Positions 25,383 to 37,860 of a stretch of DNA of 64,000 nucleotides are shown here, one piece after another (position 1 is the first letter of the stretch; every line of letters starts with the position of its first letter). This DNA is from Segatella albensis DSM 11370 = JCM 12258 (GTDB taxonomy: Bacteria > Bacteroidota > Bacteroidia > Bacteroidales > Bacteroidaceae), in the NCBI RefSeq assembly GCF_000426565.1, contig NZ_AUFP01000001.1, forward strand, positions 62,001 to 126,000, given 5' to 3'. Made by a program: the position numbers and the translations under genes. The notes under the pieces were generated by a model. It was not told the origin of the DNA. It saw nothing but the letters and a program-made list of their open reading frames with translations, and did not search any database.

Positions 25383-27407
25383 ATGAGAAAAACATTAATT
25401 GCCGTTGCACTCATGGCTATAACCCTGGGTGCAAATGCACAGACCAAGAGCAACGTGGACAAGGCCAACATGGACCTTAGCGTAAAACCGGGCGAGAACT
25501 TCTATCAGTATGCGGTAGGTAACTGGTTGAAAAATCATCCGCTCGATGCTCAACATCCTATGAATGGTGCCTTCATCGATTTGGAAGAGCAGAACAACGA
25601 CCGTATCAAGGAACTCGTCAAGGAGTATGCCGACAAGAAGATGCCTCAGGGCTCTGCCGGACAGAAGATCGGTAGTCTGTATCGTATGTACATGGACAGC
25701 ATCGGTCGCAACAAGATGGGATACACTCCTATCAAACCTGTACTAAAACAGATTCGCGCCATCAAGAATCGTAAGGACTATATCCAAAAGATGTATGAGT
25801 TAGGCGCCAAGGGATATGGTTCGATGATGTTCGGTTTCTACCTCGAACAGGATGCCATCAACTCTGATAAATATACTTTCTCTGCCAGTCAGGGCGGTAT
25901 CGGTCTCGATCCGGAATACTACACTCAACCTAACGAACAGCAGAAGGCTGTCGTGGCTGCTTACAAGGACTTGAACAAGGACTTGCTGAAGATGGTAGGT
26001 AACGACGAGGCTACGGCTACCAAGAAGATGGAGCAGGCTTTCGCCATCGAATGTCAAATCGCTAAGCAGAGCTACGATCAGGTGAAGAGTCGTGACCCTC
26101 AGGCAAACATCCATAAGATGCCTTGGGCAAAACTTGTAAAAGACTTCCCTGGCATCAACTGGAACCAACTCTGCAAGGCTTATGGCTATCCTGCAGACAT
26201 AGACACCGTGGACGTCGGTCAACCTGAACCTATCCACGAGGTAGAGAAGATTCTAACCTCTACCAATCTGGAATCCCTCAAAGCTTATATGGAGTTACGT
26301 GCCATCAAGGCTTCTGCAAGTATCCTTTCTGATGCCTTCAGCAACAGATTGTTCGAATACACCAAGGTGGTATATGGTGTCAAGGAGCAACAGCCACGAT
26401 GGAAACGAGGATTGAGCTTCGTTCAAGGCTTGATGGGCGAATCTATCGGCAAACTATATGTTGCCAAATATTTCCCGGAAAGCAGTCGCAAGAGTGCTAC
26501 CCAGTTGGTAAGAAACTTACAAGATGCTTTTGCCGAGAGAATCCAGAACAACACATGGATGTCGGAAACTACCAAGAAGAAAGCCATCGAGAAACTCCGC
26601 TCTATGCGTATCTTCATCGGTTATGCCGATCGCACGGAGAACTTGGAGCAATATGTAAACATCGACGAGAGCAAGAGTCTGCGCGAAAACTATGATGCCT
26701 TGTCTGTAGCTTTGCGCAAGGCCACCATAGAGCGCCACTGGAAGAAACCTGTCGACAAGGATTTGATGGCTTGCGACCCTCAGATCGTAAATGCATTCTA
26801 CAATCCTACCAACAACAGCATCAACTTCCCGGCAGCCATTCTTCAGGCTCCATTCTTCGATGCCGATGCCGACAATGCTTCCAACTACGGTGGTATTGGT
26901 TCTGTCATCGGTCACGAGATGAGTCATGGTTTCGACGATCAAGGTTGCCAGTTTGATAAGGACGGAAACCTGAACAACTGGTGGACAGCCGAGGACAAAG
27001 CAAACTATGACAAACGTACCAAAGTTCTTGCCGACTGGTTCAGTTCTCAGGAAGTTCAACCAGGTCTTAAGGTGAATGGTGAGAAGACCTTAGGCGAGAA
27101 CATCGGTGACAATGGTGGTATCAACGTAGCTTATCTTGCATTCAAGAATGCGCAGAAACAGAATGCCCAGAAAGGTACAGAGGGCTTCACCCCGGAGCAA
27201 TGCTTCTTCCTCTCTTATGGTCGTATCTGGGCAAGCAACATCAGTCCTGCATTCGAAGCATACATCGTGAACAGCGACACCCATTCACCTAACAAACTTC
27301 GTGTAAACGCTGCTCTCCCTATGATCGATGGTTGGTATGAGGCCTTCGACATCAAAGCCGGCGACAAACTCTATGTACCTGCCGAGCAGCGTGCCCACAT
27401 TTGGTAA
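25383..27407 (+). CDS. pepO: M13-family (neprilysin/PepO-like) zinc metallopeptidase
   Basis: The 674-residue protein has a signal peptide (ending GANAQ) and the M13 layout. The N-terminal helical domain has GENFYQYAVGNWLKNHP near residue 36. The catalytic domain has NAFYNPTNNSINFPAAIL, the zinc motif HEMSH (His511, Glu512, His515), the third ligand Glu in GENIGDNGG, and a C-terminal aromatic/basic end (AEQRAHIW). It degrades peptides in the periplasm or at the surface. It is monocistronic with its own promoter and terminator. Confidence 0.92.
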   Translation: MRKTLIAVALMAITLGANAQTKSNVDKANMDLSVKPGENFYQYAVGNWLKNHPLDAQHPMNGAFIDLEEQNNDRIKELVKEYADKKMPQGSAGQKIGSLYRMYMDSIGRNKMGYTPIKPVLKQIRAIKNRKDYIQKMYELGAKGYGSMMFGFYLEQDAINSDKYTFSASQGGIGLDPEYYTQPNEQQKAVVAAYKDLNKDLLKMVGNDEATATKKMEQAFAIECQIAKQSYDQVKSRDPQANIHKMPWAKLVKDFPGINWNQLCKAYGYPADIDTVDVGQPEPIHEVEKILTSTNLESLKAYMELRAIKASASILSDAFSNRLFEYTKVVYGVKEQQPRWKRGLSFVQGLMGESIGKLYVAKYFPESSRKSATQLVRNLQDAFAERIQNNTWMSETTKKKAIEKLRSMRIFIGYADRTENLEQYVNIDESKSLRENYDALSVALRKATIERHWKKPVDKDLMACDPQIVNAFYNPTNNSINFPAAILQAPFFDADADNASNYGGIGSVIGHEMSHGFDDQGCQFDKDGNLNNWWTAEDKANYDKRTKVLADWFSSQEVQPGLKVNGEKTLGENIGDNGGINVAYLAFKNAQKQNAQKGTEGFTPEQCFFLSYGRIWASNISPAFEAYIVNSDTHSPNKLRVNAALPMIDGWYEAFDIKAGDKLYVPAEQRAHIW

Positions 27408-27446
27408 TCAGACACTATTCATTATCTAAACGATATTGTTTATCTA

Positions 27447-27476
27447 TCCACGGCTTTCCTTTCCGAAGGCCGTGGA
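27447..27476 (+). terminator. Rho-independent terminator after pepO
   Basis: A 12-bp stem (27447-27458 with 27465-27476, one G-T pair) with a six-base loop is followed directly by a run of seven T residues. Confidence 0.85.
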
Positions 27477-27497
27477 TTTTTTCTAATATTAGTTAAA

Positions 27498-27746
27498 CTA
27501 TAGCCACGCATTAAGGCTTACACCAGCCTGACACATCCGATTTTCGAATGCGATGGCAAAGATACGACATCCCCAAACTCCAATGCTGCGATTTGTTACG
27601 ATTTGCTGCGATACGCAACGAAATGATGCGAATATCTCTTGATGATGCGTATCAGACACGTTCGTGCAATACTTAGACTTGATGCCTTTAGAAAATAGCG
27701 CTGAACTAATTCTAATTTCGATACCATCCTTTTTTTTACTTCCCAT
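27498..27746 (-). other. Open frame of 82 codons, doubtful gene
   Basis: The frame begins MGSKKKDGIEIRI and ends SLNAWL, and I do not recognise it. A minus-strand TATCTTTGC element (27564-27556) lies inside it, and the DNA contains short direct repeats of the type TGCTGCGATTTG. It may be non-coding or the relic of a mobile element. It has no preceding promoter of its own that I can see. Confidence 0.25.
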
Positions 27747-27889
27747 TAAAAAATGTTTTAACGTCTATCTTAGTGTAATATCTTAATACTATCTATACTA
27801 AGTAATATCTTAGGGCCCAGCAACATACTAATACTCAACGAGTTACGACGCTGTAAATGTACACTTTGGTAAAAACGCACTACCCTTTA

Positions 27890-27958
27890 TGTAACGATTG
27901 GTAACTCTGTGTGTAACGAATGGTAACTTTTTTACCCCTTCATGTAACGATTGGTAAG
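27890..27958. repeat. Three copies of a 16-bp repeat TGTAACGATTGGTAAC
   Basis: Copies start at 27890 (exact), 27912 (one mismatch, GAATGG) and 27943 (last base G). The spacing is 22 and 31 bases. Each unit contains two GTAA half-sites. They lie in a 1.7 kb stretch without intact genes. A protein-binding array is possible. Confidence 0.7.
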
Positions 27959-28096
27959 TAGGTCTATATCCAGTGCTCTAGATCTCGTTATTCGTGTTTG
28001 GGCGCAACAGTTAAAAAGCGAGTAGAGTACACACTATTTGTAATTTTTTTTAGTTTTTATTTTTCTCATTTTTTCCTCTTCTGCCAGGTGTAAAAA

Positions 28097-28200
28097 ACGA
28101 AGTTAACTTCGTAGGGTGACGCAGTTAATTGTATAAGCTGATGCAGTTAACTGCGTAAGCCGATGTAGTTAACTGCATAAAATGGCACTGTTAAACTGTT
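28097..28200. repeat. GTTAAC palindrome array, locus 1 (five units, 22-bp period)
   Basis: Sixteen-base palindromic units start at 28097, 28119, 28141, 28163 and 28185, exactly 22 bases apart. Unit 1 (ACGAAGTTAACTTCGT) is a perfect palindrome. Units 3 and 4 are near-perfect forms of ACGCAGTTAACTGCGT, and units 2 and 5 are degenerate. Units are separated by six bases such as AAGCCG. On the minus strand unit 1 is followed by six T residues, giving a terminator-like hairpin. The same array occurs at 58315-58375. Confidence 0.8.
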
Positions 28201-28424
28201 ATTTATACGCCATTTAATATAAAAATCATTTTTTCAGAGTTTACAACTTGCGCAAGGTTACGAGAACAATTGCATCAAAAAAAAACTAAACTACAATTAT
28301 TTGTTTCATTTTGTATTCTCAAGACAAAGGTAGATAATTTTCTTTATGTAATATTAGCATTAGTGATGATTTATCAAAATTAACCAATGTTATACATTGG
28401 CGAATTCAACTAGCAAGTGCAAAT

Positions 28425-28920
28425 TTACGATAGTTGTTTTTCCAACTTTTTGATGTTCTCTTCTTTTTGCTTCATGTAATCCTCTATATTGGATTGCATG
28501 GATTAAAACTCTTTGATGGCTTTATTATGTTCGAAAAGTAAAGAGATGTATCTCTGATTCTCTATCTTCTGTTGTTGCTTTCGTCTTGATATGTTTTTCC
28601 TTATGACATGGAAGATGATGATGCCGATGATAAGGAGTGTCAGAATGACTAACTGGATGAGAACTATAAGTTGTTTGTTGTCTTTGGCTAAGGAGATAAA
28701 GAATTTATTGTATGCATCGACAAGGAGTAGTTGGTTGCATCCTGTCGGTCTCGGAGAAATGATCTTGAGCTTTTCCTAAGTGGTTTAGCAATACCAAGGC
28801 TGTGGTATCCTCGTGTTGTATAAGGGTATCAATATGGTTCAGCTCATCTCTGTGCATGGAACGGGTGCAGCCGGAACAAATTTAAATACATATAATGAAT
28901 AGTAGAGCAATACATTTCAT
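28425..28920 (-). pseudogene. Decayed lipoprotein gene with membrane helix and coiled-coil tail
   Basis: Minus-strand translation from the ATG at 28920 gives a lipoprotein signal (MKCIALLFIICI, then ICSGC) interrupted by TAA at 28884-28882. It continues through TRSMHRDELNHIDTLIQHED and FSETDRM, then shifts frame near 28740 into QLLLVDAYNKFFISLAKDN. A hydrophobic helix (LIVLIQLVILTLLIIGIIIF) and a basic/coiled-coil part (RKQQQKIENQRYISLLFEHN) follow. Another stop (KEF, stop) precedes a short tail ending KKLEKQLS. Lipobox, one transmembrane helix and coiled coil are all recognisable, so this is a dead gene and not random sequence. The layout recalls Bacteroidales membrane regulators of the DUF6377 kind, but homology is not certain. 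Confidence 0.75.
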
Positions 28921-28952
28921 TTTTGTGTAATTCCAAAGCCTTGAAAGCACGT

Positions 28953-28985
28953 ACAAAGGTATGTAATTATTTCCTTTCTGACAAA
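28953..28985 (-). promoter_or_regulatory. Intact promoter in front of the decayed lipoprotein gene
   Basis: Read on the minus strand, TTTG (28985-28982) and TACCTTTGT (28961-28953) are separated by 20 bases. The promoter looks better preserved than the gene it serves. Confidence 0.65.
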
Positions 28986-29087
28986 GGAATAAGGAGAAAT
29001 GTTATATTTTGTCGATATTTCTGCCAGAAAGGAATGTATTTCGTAAGTCTATTGCAAATAAGACTATCCTATTGTGTTGGATATGTT

Positions 29088-31232
29088 CTACTTGATTCTT
29101 GACTTCACCTGATCACCGGCTCCGCGACCTTTGTATTTGTCGGCAGCGATATTGAACTTATAGGTAAGGGTAAGTTCGCCATAGGTGTAGTTGTTGTTCT
29201 TTACATAGATATCTCTGTTACTGTATACCGTTACTGGTTGAGATCTTACACCGGTAAGGTCAATGGCATACAACTTCATATCGAGTTTGTTCTTGAAGAA
29301 ACTCTTTTGGATGCTGGCGTTTACCGTAACACATGGCTTGTGTATATGATAGGTGGAATAGTCGCCTGAGCCTTGGTATTGGAAGTCTAATCCCAGTCTC
29401 CATCCACTCTTTAGGATGACGAGGTTGTTCCAGATGCCATTGATCATCGGTGAGTTCATCTTCTTCCTGCTACCGTCTGCAATGGTCGTCTCATAATCCT
29501 GGCCGGTGACAATGAATCCACATGTTGGATGCCATATATTGAAAAGCGTAGGTGAAGCGAAGACCTGGAAAGTATAGCGATGGAAGTTTGCCAAATTCTC
29601 CGGGCGCAACAGGGTGATGAATTCGTTGTCTTTGGTATAACTGGTACTTGCTATCTGGATGTCGTCCACGATCTTGCTGTATGATGCCTCTGCCCATAAC
29701 CACTTCCAAGAAGCGTTGAGTGAGAAGTTATGTGTATAGGTAGGTTTCAGCTTAGAGTTACCCGTCTGATAACTGTAGCTGTTGATATAGTATACGTTAT
29801 CCGAGAGGTTCTGGAAATTAGGACGGTCGATGTCTATTCCATAGTGAGCCCCCACCTGTACCTTTCCTATCGGCATAGCCAATCCCAGTGATGGGAACCA
29901 GTCGGCATAGTCACGATCCATGTCAAAGTTGCCTTTCTCGTAGAAATCGGTCTTCACATCCTCATATCGCAATCCCGCATTCATGGTGAGCTTGTCGAAG
30001 AAGACGCGACTATATTCTGCAAATCCTGCCCATATCTTTTCATTTACCTTACTGTCACCGTTTGAAGCCTTTGGATTCACGGTCTGCTCTGTTCTTCGTG
30101 TGTCGTCGTATTCTGTTCCGAAGCTAATCTTACCACCAAAGAGCGGATGTTCCAATACGAGTTTGGAAGCCACGATGCGGTTTTTGGTGAATGCCTTGAT
30201 GTGTACATCTTCCTTGGTGCCGTCTTGTCCCGGTAACTTGATGGTCTCGTAGGTATCGGTAGTGGTCTTAGAGTCGGTCCATACACCATCCACGTTGGCA
30301 TCTACCTGCCATTGACCTATCTTTCCACTATAATAAGCGTTGAAGTTGTGCTTATAGGTAGGTTCGTTCGTGTACAATTGACTGAGGGATTCCTGCAAAA
30401 GTTTACCGTCGAAGGTGAAGACTGAAGGGAAGTACATGTCGCCTTTCATGCCCGGCATACGGAAGAAATCATATCGAGCACCAATGGATTGGTTTTCGTT
30501 GAACATATAGTTGAACTTCAATCCTAGGTCAAATTGCTTGCGGTTGATCTTTTGGTTGCTTTTGTCGATAGACTGGCGCAGGAGTTTGCCTTGTTGATAA
30601 GCATTTGTCTCTTGATAGACAATCTGATGATTGTTGAAATCTTCGCCTGTTACCCATCCACCAAGGTCGAGACCACCTTTTCGATAGTTTACGTCCAACT
30701 GATTACGTACGCTTAGTCCTTTCTGATAGTATCCTTTAAGTTCATCACGGAATCCCCATCCTTCGCCTAAAGGGCGACGAGTCTTGATTTTTATCACCGC
30801 CTTGGTAGTAGCATGATAGCGTGCTCCCGGGTTGGTGATGATCTCTACGTTGACGATTTGGTCGGAAGGAATCTCTTTGAGTTCCTTCATGTCATAGAGT
30901 TTACGCCCGTTCACGTAGATTTCTGCGTTGCCGCGACCGAAGATTTCTACACCATCTTCCACCTTCTTGATACTTGGCAGTCGACGGAGCAAGTCTTCGG
31001 TGTTACCGACTTTCTCCAGTTCACTTCCTGTGATTGTTATCTTCATGCCATCGGCATTGGTACGAATCTTCGGTAGGGTACTCTTTACGGTAACCTCTCC
31101 CAGTTGATGAGTCTTGTTAAACCATTTTGTAGAATCAACCGAGGTACTGTCGTTTACCGGTCGAGCTGTTGTGGTTAAATAGATGAAACCCGACATGGCG
31201 AGTGCCATCATTCTGTAAGTTTTCTGTTTCAT
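29088..31232 (-). CDS. TonB-dependent-receptor-like outer membrane beta-barrel protein
   Basis: The 714-residue protein has a signal peptide (ending TTTARP) and then a plug-like domain (about 45-160). Plug markers are VEIFGRGNAEIYVNGRKLYD and IVNVEIITNPGARYHA. A long beta-barrel region of the outer-membrane-beta-barrel-3 type follows. Unlike the related receptor at 54245-56815, it lacks the N-terminal STN and carboxypeptidase-regulatory domains. No SusD partner or sigma/anti-sigma pair is next to it. Function is likely uptake across the outer membrane, substrate unknown. A stretch of 1.7 kb without intact genes lies beyond its 3' end. Confidence 0.82.
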   Translation of the reverse strand: MKQKTYRMMALAMSGFIYLTTTARPVNDSTSVDSTKWFNKTHQLGEVTVKSTLPKIRTNADGMKITITGSELEKVGNTEDLLRRLPSIKKVEDGVEIFGRGNAEIYVNGRKLYDMKELKEIPSDQIVNVEIITNPGARYHATTKAVIKIKTRRPLGEGWGFRDELKGYYQKGLSVRNQLDVNYRKGGLDLGGWVTGEDFNNHQIVYQETNAYQQGKLLRQSIDKSNQKINRKQFDLGLKFNYMFNENQSIGARYDFFRMPGMKGDMYFPSVFTFDGKLLQESLSQLYTNEPTYKHNFNAYYSGKIGQWQVDANVDGVWTDSKTTTDTYETIKLPGQDGTKEDVHIKAFTKNRIVASKLVLEHPLFGGKISFGTEYDDTRRTEQTVNPKASNGDSKVNEKIWAGFAEYSRVFFDKLTMNAGLRYEDVKTDFYEKGNFDMDRDYADWFPSLGLAMPIGKVQVGAHYGIDIDRPNFQNLSDNVYYINSYSYQTGNSKLKPTYTHNFSLNASWKWLWAEASYSKIVDDIQIASTSYTKDNEFITLLRPENLANFHRYTFQVFASPTLFNIWHPTCGFIVTGQDYETTIADGSRKKMNSPMINGIWNNLVILKSGWRLGLDFQYQGSGDYSTYHIHKPCVTVNASIQKSFFKNKLDMKLYAIDLTGVRSQPVTVYSNRDIYVKNNNYTYGELTLTYKFNIAADKYKGRGAGDQVKSRIK

Positions 31233-31375
31233 ATCTTCTTATTGTTGTTTTGTTTATTTTTTGATGTAAACAACATGTATCGTCACGACAGATGTTGCTT
31301 GTGTAATGTTCATTTCCATGATGAACTTAAACCTTGTATATTTGTAGTAATAGTGTACTACTGTTGTATGACACT

Positions 31376-31384
31376 GCAAAAGTA
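31376..31384 (-). promoter_or_regulatory. -7 element upstream of the outer membrane barrel gene
   Basis: The minus strand reads TACTTTTGC about 143 bases before the ATG at 31232, implying a long 5' leader. The leader contains the inverted repeat GTAGTA/TACTAC (about 31343-31361), of unknown meaning. Confidence 0.45.
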
Positions 31385-31558
31385 TATATTAGGTGAATAT
31401 CTTCCAAGCTTTTTCATCGAAAAGCATATTTAATTAACACTCTTTAAGAATAGCAGAAAGAAAAAGATGCTATTCCATGCGTAAGTTAACAGATATTAAG
31501 ATTGCAGAAAAAGGGGTAAAACGAACTTCTTTATGATGGAAGGTATTCATATTTTGCA

Positions 31559-31567
31559 TACCTTTGT
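31559..31567 (+). promoter_or_regulatory. -7 element of the TlpA-like gene
   Basis: TACCTTTGT lies 65 bases before the ATG at 31632. No good -33 TTTG is seen. Confidence 0.5.
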
Positions 31568-31631
31568 GTTAGATTATACTTACCAGAGTAAATAACTGTA
31601 ATGGAGAGAATGGGAAAAACAAAGTAATAAT

Positions 31632-32393
31632 ATGAAGAATCTATTTATTTTACTACTCATGTTGTGCTCGCTGACTGCGACCGCACAAGAACGTACTGAC
31701 ACTGTGATTCCGAAAGTTTTATGCAATGGCTATTTCTTTCGTGATATGAAAAGTCTTCCTTATAGTTCGTTCTCTATTCATCGACTGAAAGACAATGAGG
31801 GCAACAGCATCGTTGCTGTCGATGTCAATGGCGCATTACCGGAGTCTGTCATCCAACAGGCTATCCCTCGTGAGCAGGTTCACAACGCTGACCAGTTTCT
31901 GAAAGGTATCAATATGCTGCACGAGATGGAGGAACTGACAAGGGGGAAAGCAAAAGGTCACGACATTTTATATTATCCGGAAGTCGGCAAACAGTTCCCT
32001 AAGTTCTGTGAGAAAGATGTGGACGGACGAATATGGACTAACGATAGTGTGCGAGGTCATGTGATGGTACTTAACCTATGGTACTCCGGGTGTGGGCCAT
32101 GCCGAGCAGAGATGCCGGAGCTTTCTACGTGGAAGGAAAAGTTTCCTGATGTCATATTCTTTTCTGCTACCTTCCACAAAGCCGAACAGGTGAAGAATAT
32201 TACCGAGAAGCAGCATTTCACGTGGACGCACCTTGTAGAGGCCAAAGATATGATGTCGTGGATTGGCAACAAAGGATTTCCCCTCACTGTCGTGGTCGAC
32301 AAGCATGGCATTGTCCGTCATGCTGTCCACGGTACCAGTGAAGGGAATCGCGCGCAAATACTAACTAAAATCAAAGAAGCAAATGCTGAATGA
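31632..32393 (+). CDS. TlpA/ResA-like periplasmic thioredoxin-family protein
   Basis: The 253-residue protein has a signal peptide (ending TATAQ), an unassigned N-terminal part (20-115) and a redoxin domain. That domain has the active site WYSGCGPCRAEMPE (Cys154/Cys157) and the cis-proline region GNKGFPLTVVVD. It would act as a periplasmic disulfide reductant, possibly in cytochrome maturation or stress defence. It stands alone, convergent to the GH97 gene of the polysaccharide locus. Confidence 0.88.
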   Translation: MKNLFILLLMLCSLTATAQERTDTVIPKVLCNGYFFRDMKSLPYSSFSIHRLKDNEGNSIVAVDVNGALPESVIQQAIPREQVHNADQFLKGINMLHEMEELTRGKAKGHDILYYPEVGKQFPKFCEKDVDGRIWTNDSVRGHVMVLNLWYSGCGPCRAEMPELSTWKEKFPDVIFFSATFHKAEQVKNITEKQHFTWTHLVEAKDMMSWIGNKGFPLTVVVDKHGIVRHAVHGTSEGNRAQILTKIKEANAE

Positions 32394-32399
32394 TGCAAC

Positions 32400-36323
<3,924 letters not shown>

Positions 36324-36330
36324 TTCACAA

Positions 36331-37818
36331 TTATTGTTTTACGATTGTTACAGTTTCTTTCAATTGGTTCACAGTGATGGTATATGTTCCCGAAGAGGTA
36401 ATCTTCCACTTCTGGTCGACATCTCCGATATTACAATCCGGATATTGTTCTTTCTGATATTCATCACTCTTATTAATCAGGAGCGCATGTTCCTCGCTTC
36501 CTGTCGGAGCTACGTCGTTGCCGGCAGCGCACATCAGCCAAGCACCATTCCAGTCGCTCTGCTTATCCAAAGAGAATTTCAGTTCTCCTGCCTGAAGGTT
36601 TCCTGTCCAGGTAAAGACCATAGGGTCTGCGGTAGTCTTCATAGCGGTAGCGTTTCCGAGATCCCATCCGTTCGGTGCAGCATCACCGACAAGGTAAACC
36701 ATTGCATAAGGAACAAACTCTTTCATCATCATCCGTTCCTTACCGGCACGGATGTCGAAACAGATCTTATAGGCTTTACCGGTCTCACCGGCATTAAGAT
36801 ACCATTTGTTGTCCGGATCAAATCCACTAACTAGGGTAACGGCTGGATCGGTATAGGCCTGATGATAAGTCACGGCCTTGAACATATTCTCCCAACTGCC
36901 GTTAGCAGTGCCAAACTTGAATTCACCGGCAGCATCGAAGACTCTGCCATAACGGAAGAGGAATGGGTCGAGCGGATCTTTCGTCATCTCGTCAAAGCTC
37001 CATCCTGTAGCATCTCCTACAAAGAACAACTGATCATAATCGGGTTGCTGACCGTCTGCTTTCTCGCAAAGTAGCGTACTGTCGAGTAGGTCTACCGTCA
37101 TGCGATAATAATGGGGTTCGGTGATATGGAACTTCCCGTCAGGTTCTTCATCACCGGAACGATAGATTACCTTTCCTTTTCCGTCATTGTTATAAGAAGG
37201 AAGGAACTGACCCTGTGTCGTGATAAACTTATAGTCTCCGGCTACAAGATTACCCTCCCAAGAGAACTTACCATTATCCTCACGGGTCATCACCGTAGGA
37301 TGGTCGGCATTCCATCCGGTAGGTGTAGCATCACCGACGAGATACAGTGTTTCCGTAACCGGTTGATAAGGTGTCACCGTGAAGTCTACTGAAGAGGTTT
37401 GGGTAGGTACGCCTTCGGAGATTGCCGAGATACGAGCCTCTAGTTCGATATTCTGTCCGGGAACGCCATTAAACTTATCAAGGATGATATTATTTAGGTT
37501 CTCTTGGTTCACGCTCCATGCATATACTTGAGTTTCATTGTTCACAGCAACATAAGAGTTCTGGAAGTCAGAACCCTTAGGAGCCAATTCGAGCTGATAA
37601 TAGATACGGTGACCCGTTCCATTGTTGTTACCCGTTGTCCAAGAGAAGGCAACGGCCTCGTTGGCATGAGTTTTCTCGTTAAGCGTCGTCGCCTGTTGAT
37701 CAGAAGTCAACATCAGTTGATTGCATCCCTTATCCAATTCCGAATAGTCATTATCGGCACAAGAAGCCAATGCGACAACGGCCACAACCAAGAACAATAG
37801 CTTATATATCTTTTTCAT
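36331..37818 (-). CDS. SusE/SusF-like outer membrane glycan-binding lipoprotein
   Basis: The 495-residue lipoprotein (lipobox ALASC) has a SusE-type N-terminal domain (about 25-150). Three glycan-binding modules follow, each opening with a similar strand: LYLVGDATPTGW, LFFVGDATGWSF and VYLVGDAAPNGW. It should sit on the cell surface and hold alpha-glucan near the SusC/SusD porter. The order after susD and before the GH66 gene is as in starch and dextran loci. Confidence 0.85.
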   Translation of the reverse strand: MKKIYKLLFLVVAVVALASCADNDYSELDKGCNQLMLTSDQQATTLNEKTHANEAVAFSWTTGNNNGTGHRIYYQLELAPKGSDFQNSYVAVNNETQVYAWSVNQENLNNIILDKFNGVPGQNIELEARISAISEGVPTQTSSVDFTVTPYQPVTETLYLVGDATPTGWNADHPTVMTREDNGKFSWEGNLVAGDYKFITTQGQFLPSYNNDGKGKVIYRSGDEEPDGKFHITEPHYYRMTVDLLDSTLLCEKADGQQPDYDQLFFVGDATGWSFDEMTKDPLDPFLFRYGRVFDAAGEFKFGTANGSWENMFKAVTYHQAYTDPAVTLVSGFDPDNKWYLNAGETGKAYKICFDIRAGKERMMMKEFVPYAMVYLVGDAAPNGWDLGNATAMKTTADPMVFTWTGNLQAGELKFSLDKQSDWNGAWLMCAAGNDVAPTGSEEHALLINKSDEYQKEQYPDCNIGDVDQKWKITSSGTYTITVNQLKETVTIVKQ

Positions 37819-37860
37819 CTTTTGCTTTGTTTAAAATGTATATTCTGTGAAAAGCTCATT

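Noticed and set aside
27890..28200. CRISPR array
   Set aside because: Repeats are palindromic or short with 6-base spacers, no unique 30-base spacers exist, and there are no cas genes nearby.
28591..28779. Plus-strand 62-codon frame rich in Met
   Set aside because: It is the antisense shadow of the decayed lipoprotein gene, whose minus-strand translation makes sense as protein.
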